Shown: in pieces, positions 62,401 to 64,000 of the stretch | Position numbering within the stretch: position 1 is the stretch's first letter | Layout of the letters: each line of letters starts with the position of its first letter | DNA from: Limnanthes douglasii subsp. nivea | Lineage: Eukaryota > Streptophyta > Magnoliopsida > Brassicales > Limnanthaceae | Length of the DNA stretch: 64,000 nucleotides | Assembly: GCA_036936605.1 (NCBI GenBank) | Contig: JAUPFV010000005.1 | Coordinates: forward strand, 190,462,958-190,526,957 | Reading direction: 5' to 3' | Notes under the pieces: model-generated | What the model was told of the DNA's origin: nothing | The model's input: the letters and a program-made list of their open reading frames with translations, nothing else | The model's database searches: none | Made by a program: the position numbers and the translations under genes

Positions 62401-63100
62401 TAACAACTAAACTATTATAAATCACTTCGGTCGGTATACCTACCACATCCTCTGTTTTCCAAGAAAAAACATCCAAATTATGAGACAAAAATTACAATAG
62501 TTGTTGACGTCGAACTAAGGCCCGTAAGGTTCTTATTCGAAGTGTTTTCCCTCAGAAAAAGTATACTCCTCAATCTCTTCACTAACTGTTAAGGACCTTA
62601 GGGTTTCCCTCAGATCGTCAACCCTTTCATCTAAATCTGAGGTCAACCCCCATGACTGCTATTCATTCATCATATCTCCACTTCTGGATCCTCGAATCCG
62701 AAGTATAGTGGCATAGCATTTCCTTGCAACCTTTTGGTCTCCAACTACATATTTAAAACATTGATGGATTGTTAACACAATGACATACATCTTTGACAAC
62801 CAAGACCTTCCAACAATGGCATTATAACTTGTTGGACAATCCACCACCATAAAAAGCACTTGAACCTTTTTCTTGAAGGGTCCCTTTCCAGAATTTACCT
62901 CCTCCTCGAATTCTCCTTTTACCCGTGCAGTCACTCAAGTGAAACCAATGATTATGCACTCTGACTGAGAAATTCAAGGAGGATTTTACATCCTGTAATA
63001 TGTTTCTTTAAAACGGACATTCACGGAACTCCCTGTATTCATAAGCACGCATCTAATTTCAACGGAACAACTTTTTCCCCAATGATCACTGCATCCTCAT
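59440..63100 (-). pseudogene. pol of gypsy copy D, degenerate
   Basis: Integrase C-terminal GPY region at 59807-59454, with a GPYMVVERIKPGSYRL motif. The integrase core is preceded by the shared stop at about 60206-60208, and the HHCC finger (CDTCQRF) is at 60495-60253. RNase H domains are at about 61770-60950. RT is at 62124-61819 (FGLKNVGATYPRLIN; palm box YNDY). Protease C-terminal part is at 62934-62659, with MNT in place of the Asp-Thr-Gly active site at about 63040. Confidence 0.87.
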
Positions 63101-63109
63101 GCGGCCTCA

Positions 63110-64000
63110 CAGTTCTTTCAAAATCATCCTCATCGAATAGAATAAAAGAAATGTCTCTTTTTCAATACAAATTAATAGAAATTATCCCATCTATCTAGGT
63201 TTCCAAATTGAAAAATGTCTATTCCTCGAACTATCGGTATTACTAGTCATCGAATCACCCCCAAAAATGTCTAGTGACTCGAAATACGCACACAGATTTC
63301 AAACATGCCATTTCTTTATTGGCTCTTCCACCGCAATTAAAATAATCTATCTGGATCCATATCTAAATAATCTCAGGCAACATCAAACTCATCAACCTTA
63401 GAATCTACAATCATCAAATTTTCATCTTGCGCAATTGGGTTGGCTAGCTGTGAATTCGATGCTGGATTTGTTAATGCATTGCCCTGTGACTTCACATAAG
63501 TCAGTAGCTTTCCATTCTTAATCAAAAAAAATCACCGCAATGCAATCATTGGTGTCATGACCAATGTCATTGTGGTACCTACAGAAATTTGTTGTTCAGC
63601 TCCTCCCTTAGAATGTTGATTGGAGCGAGCTTCCTGAAATTTACGTAGCTCTTAGTTTTATCAAAAATCATTTCCATGTTTTTCAGTCAAATCTGCATAA
63701 TATTCAGGCCTTATCTACTGATTTGGCCTCGACCTATTAAATTGGTAAGATGGAGATTAATTCTAATATCCCCTAGTTCGAGGTGGTAAATTGTTATTCC
63801 TCGAACGTGCTTGTTAACTAGCATTTGAAGGTTACCCTTGGTTATGGGACACCTGCTTTGAATTCTTTGGAAAGTTAACTTCTTCTCCTTGGACTCTAGT
63901 TGATTCTTCAACTTTGATTTGATCTTCAACCTGAGCTATTAATGCTCTAAAAGTTAAAATCCCCATTTTTGTTGTCTCATTAGCGAGATCCCCTAGTAAT
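63110..64000 (-). pseudogene. gag of gypsy copy D (C-terminal part), degenerate
   Basis: The C-terminal gag and linker region is collinear with copy A 6830-7530. The Tat-type Cys/His motif near 63590-63540 is damaged by small indels. The N-terminal part is outside the window. Confidence 0.75.

Larger units (their letters stand above)
55108..64000 (-). mobile_element. Ty3/gypsy Tat-type LTR retrotransposon, copy D (right end outside window)
   Basis: It begins with the 3' LTR after ATACA (55103-55107) and is collinear with copy B as far as gag, where the window ends. The 5' LTR and PBS lie outside. It shares the YNDY palm-box change with copy B but not with copy A, so B and D are the closer pair here. 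Confidence 0.92.

Overview
This is nuclear DNA from a plant, most likely a eudicot. It is AT-rich, has one intact plant-type glycosyltransferase reading frame in two copies, and is otherwise packed with plant retroelements: a Ty3/gypsy element of Tat type, L1-type LINEs with an RNase H domain, and small MITE-like elements. There are no bacterial operons, rRNA, tRNA or CRISPR arrays. The species cannot be named from the sequence.

The window is a tandem segmental duplication. The ancestral unit was about 24.9 kb: one Tat-type gypsy element (about 10.35 kb, pol on the minus strand) followed by about 14.5 kb that runs, left to right, hairpin, AT-rich repeat array, GT-rich block, minus-strand LINE, UGT gene (minus strand), MITE remnant, plus-strand LINE, GT-rich block, AT-rich tract. 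Every gypsy copy sits in the same target site, flanked by the same 5-bp duplication ATACA, so the copies arose by duplicating the locus and not by separate insertions.

Region by region: 1-9305 is gypsy copy A (left end outside the window; its right LTR is split by a MITE). 9306-23824 is unit 1, with UGT copy 1 at 17303-18703. 23825-34172 is gypsy copy B, complete with both LTRs. 34173-40594 is unit 2, which lost about 8.04 kb including its UGT through a deletion with a templated filler at 37241-37256. 40595-40917 is a solo LTR (copy C), where the gypsy body has been removed by LTR-LTR recombination. 40918-55107 is unit 3, with UGT copy 2 at 48639-50039. 55108-64000 is gypsy copy D, cut by the window end.

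The only apparently functional genes are the two UGT copies, which encode the same 466-residue UGT84B-like enzyme. They lie in a roughly 2-kb tract in which I see no differences between units 1 and 3, although the adjacent DNA differs by several per cent; this points to recent gene conversion or an assembly effect. All retroelement reading frames are broken. By eye the two LTRs of copy B differ at about 12% of positions while the left LTRs of B and D differ at about 4%, so the insertion is clearly older than the duplication, and the solo LTR and the unit 2 deletion came later still.

Unresolved points: the outer ends of the duplication, the exact LINE ends, and the identity of the GT-rich/AT-rich sequence in which the gypsy element landed.
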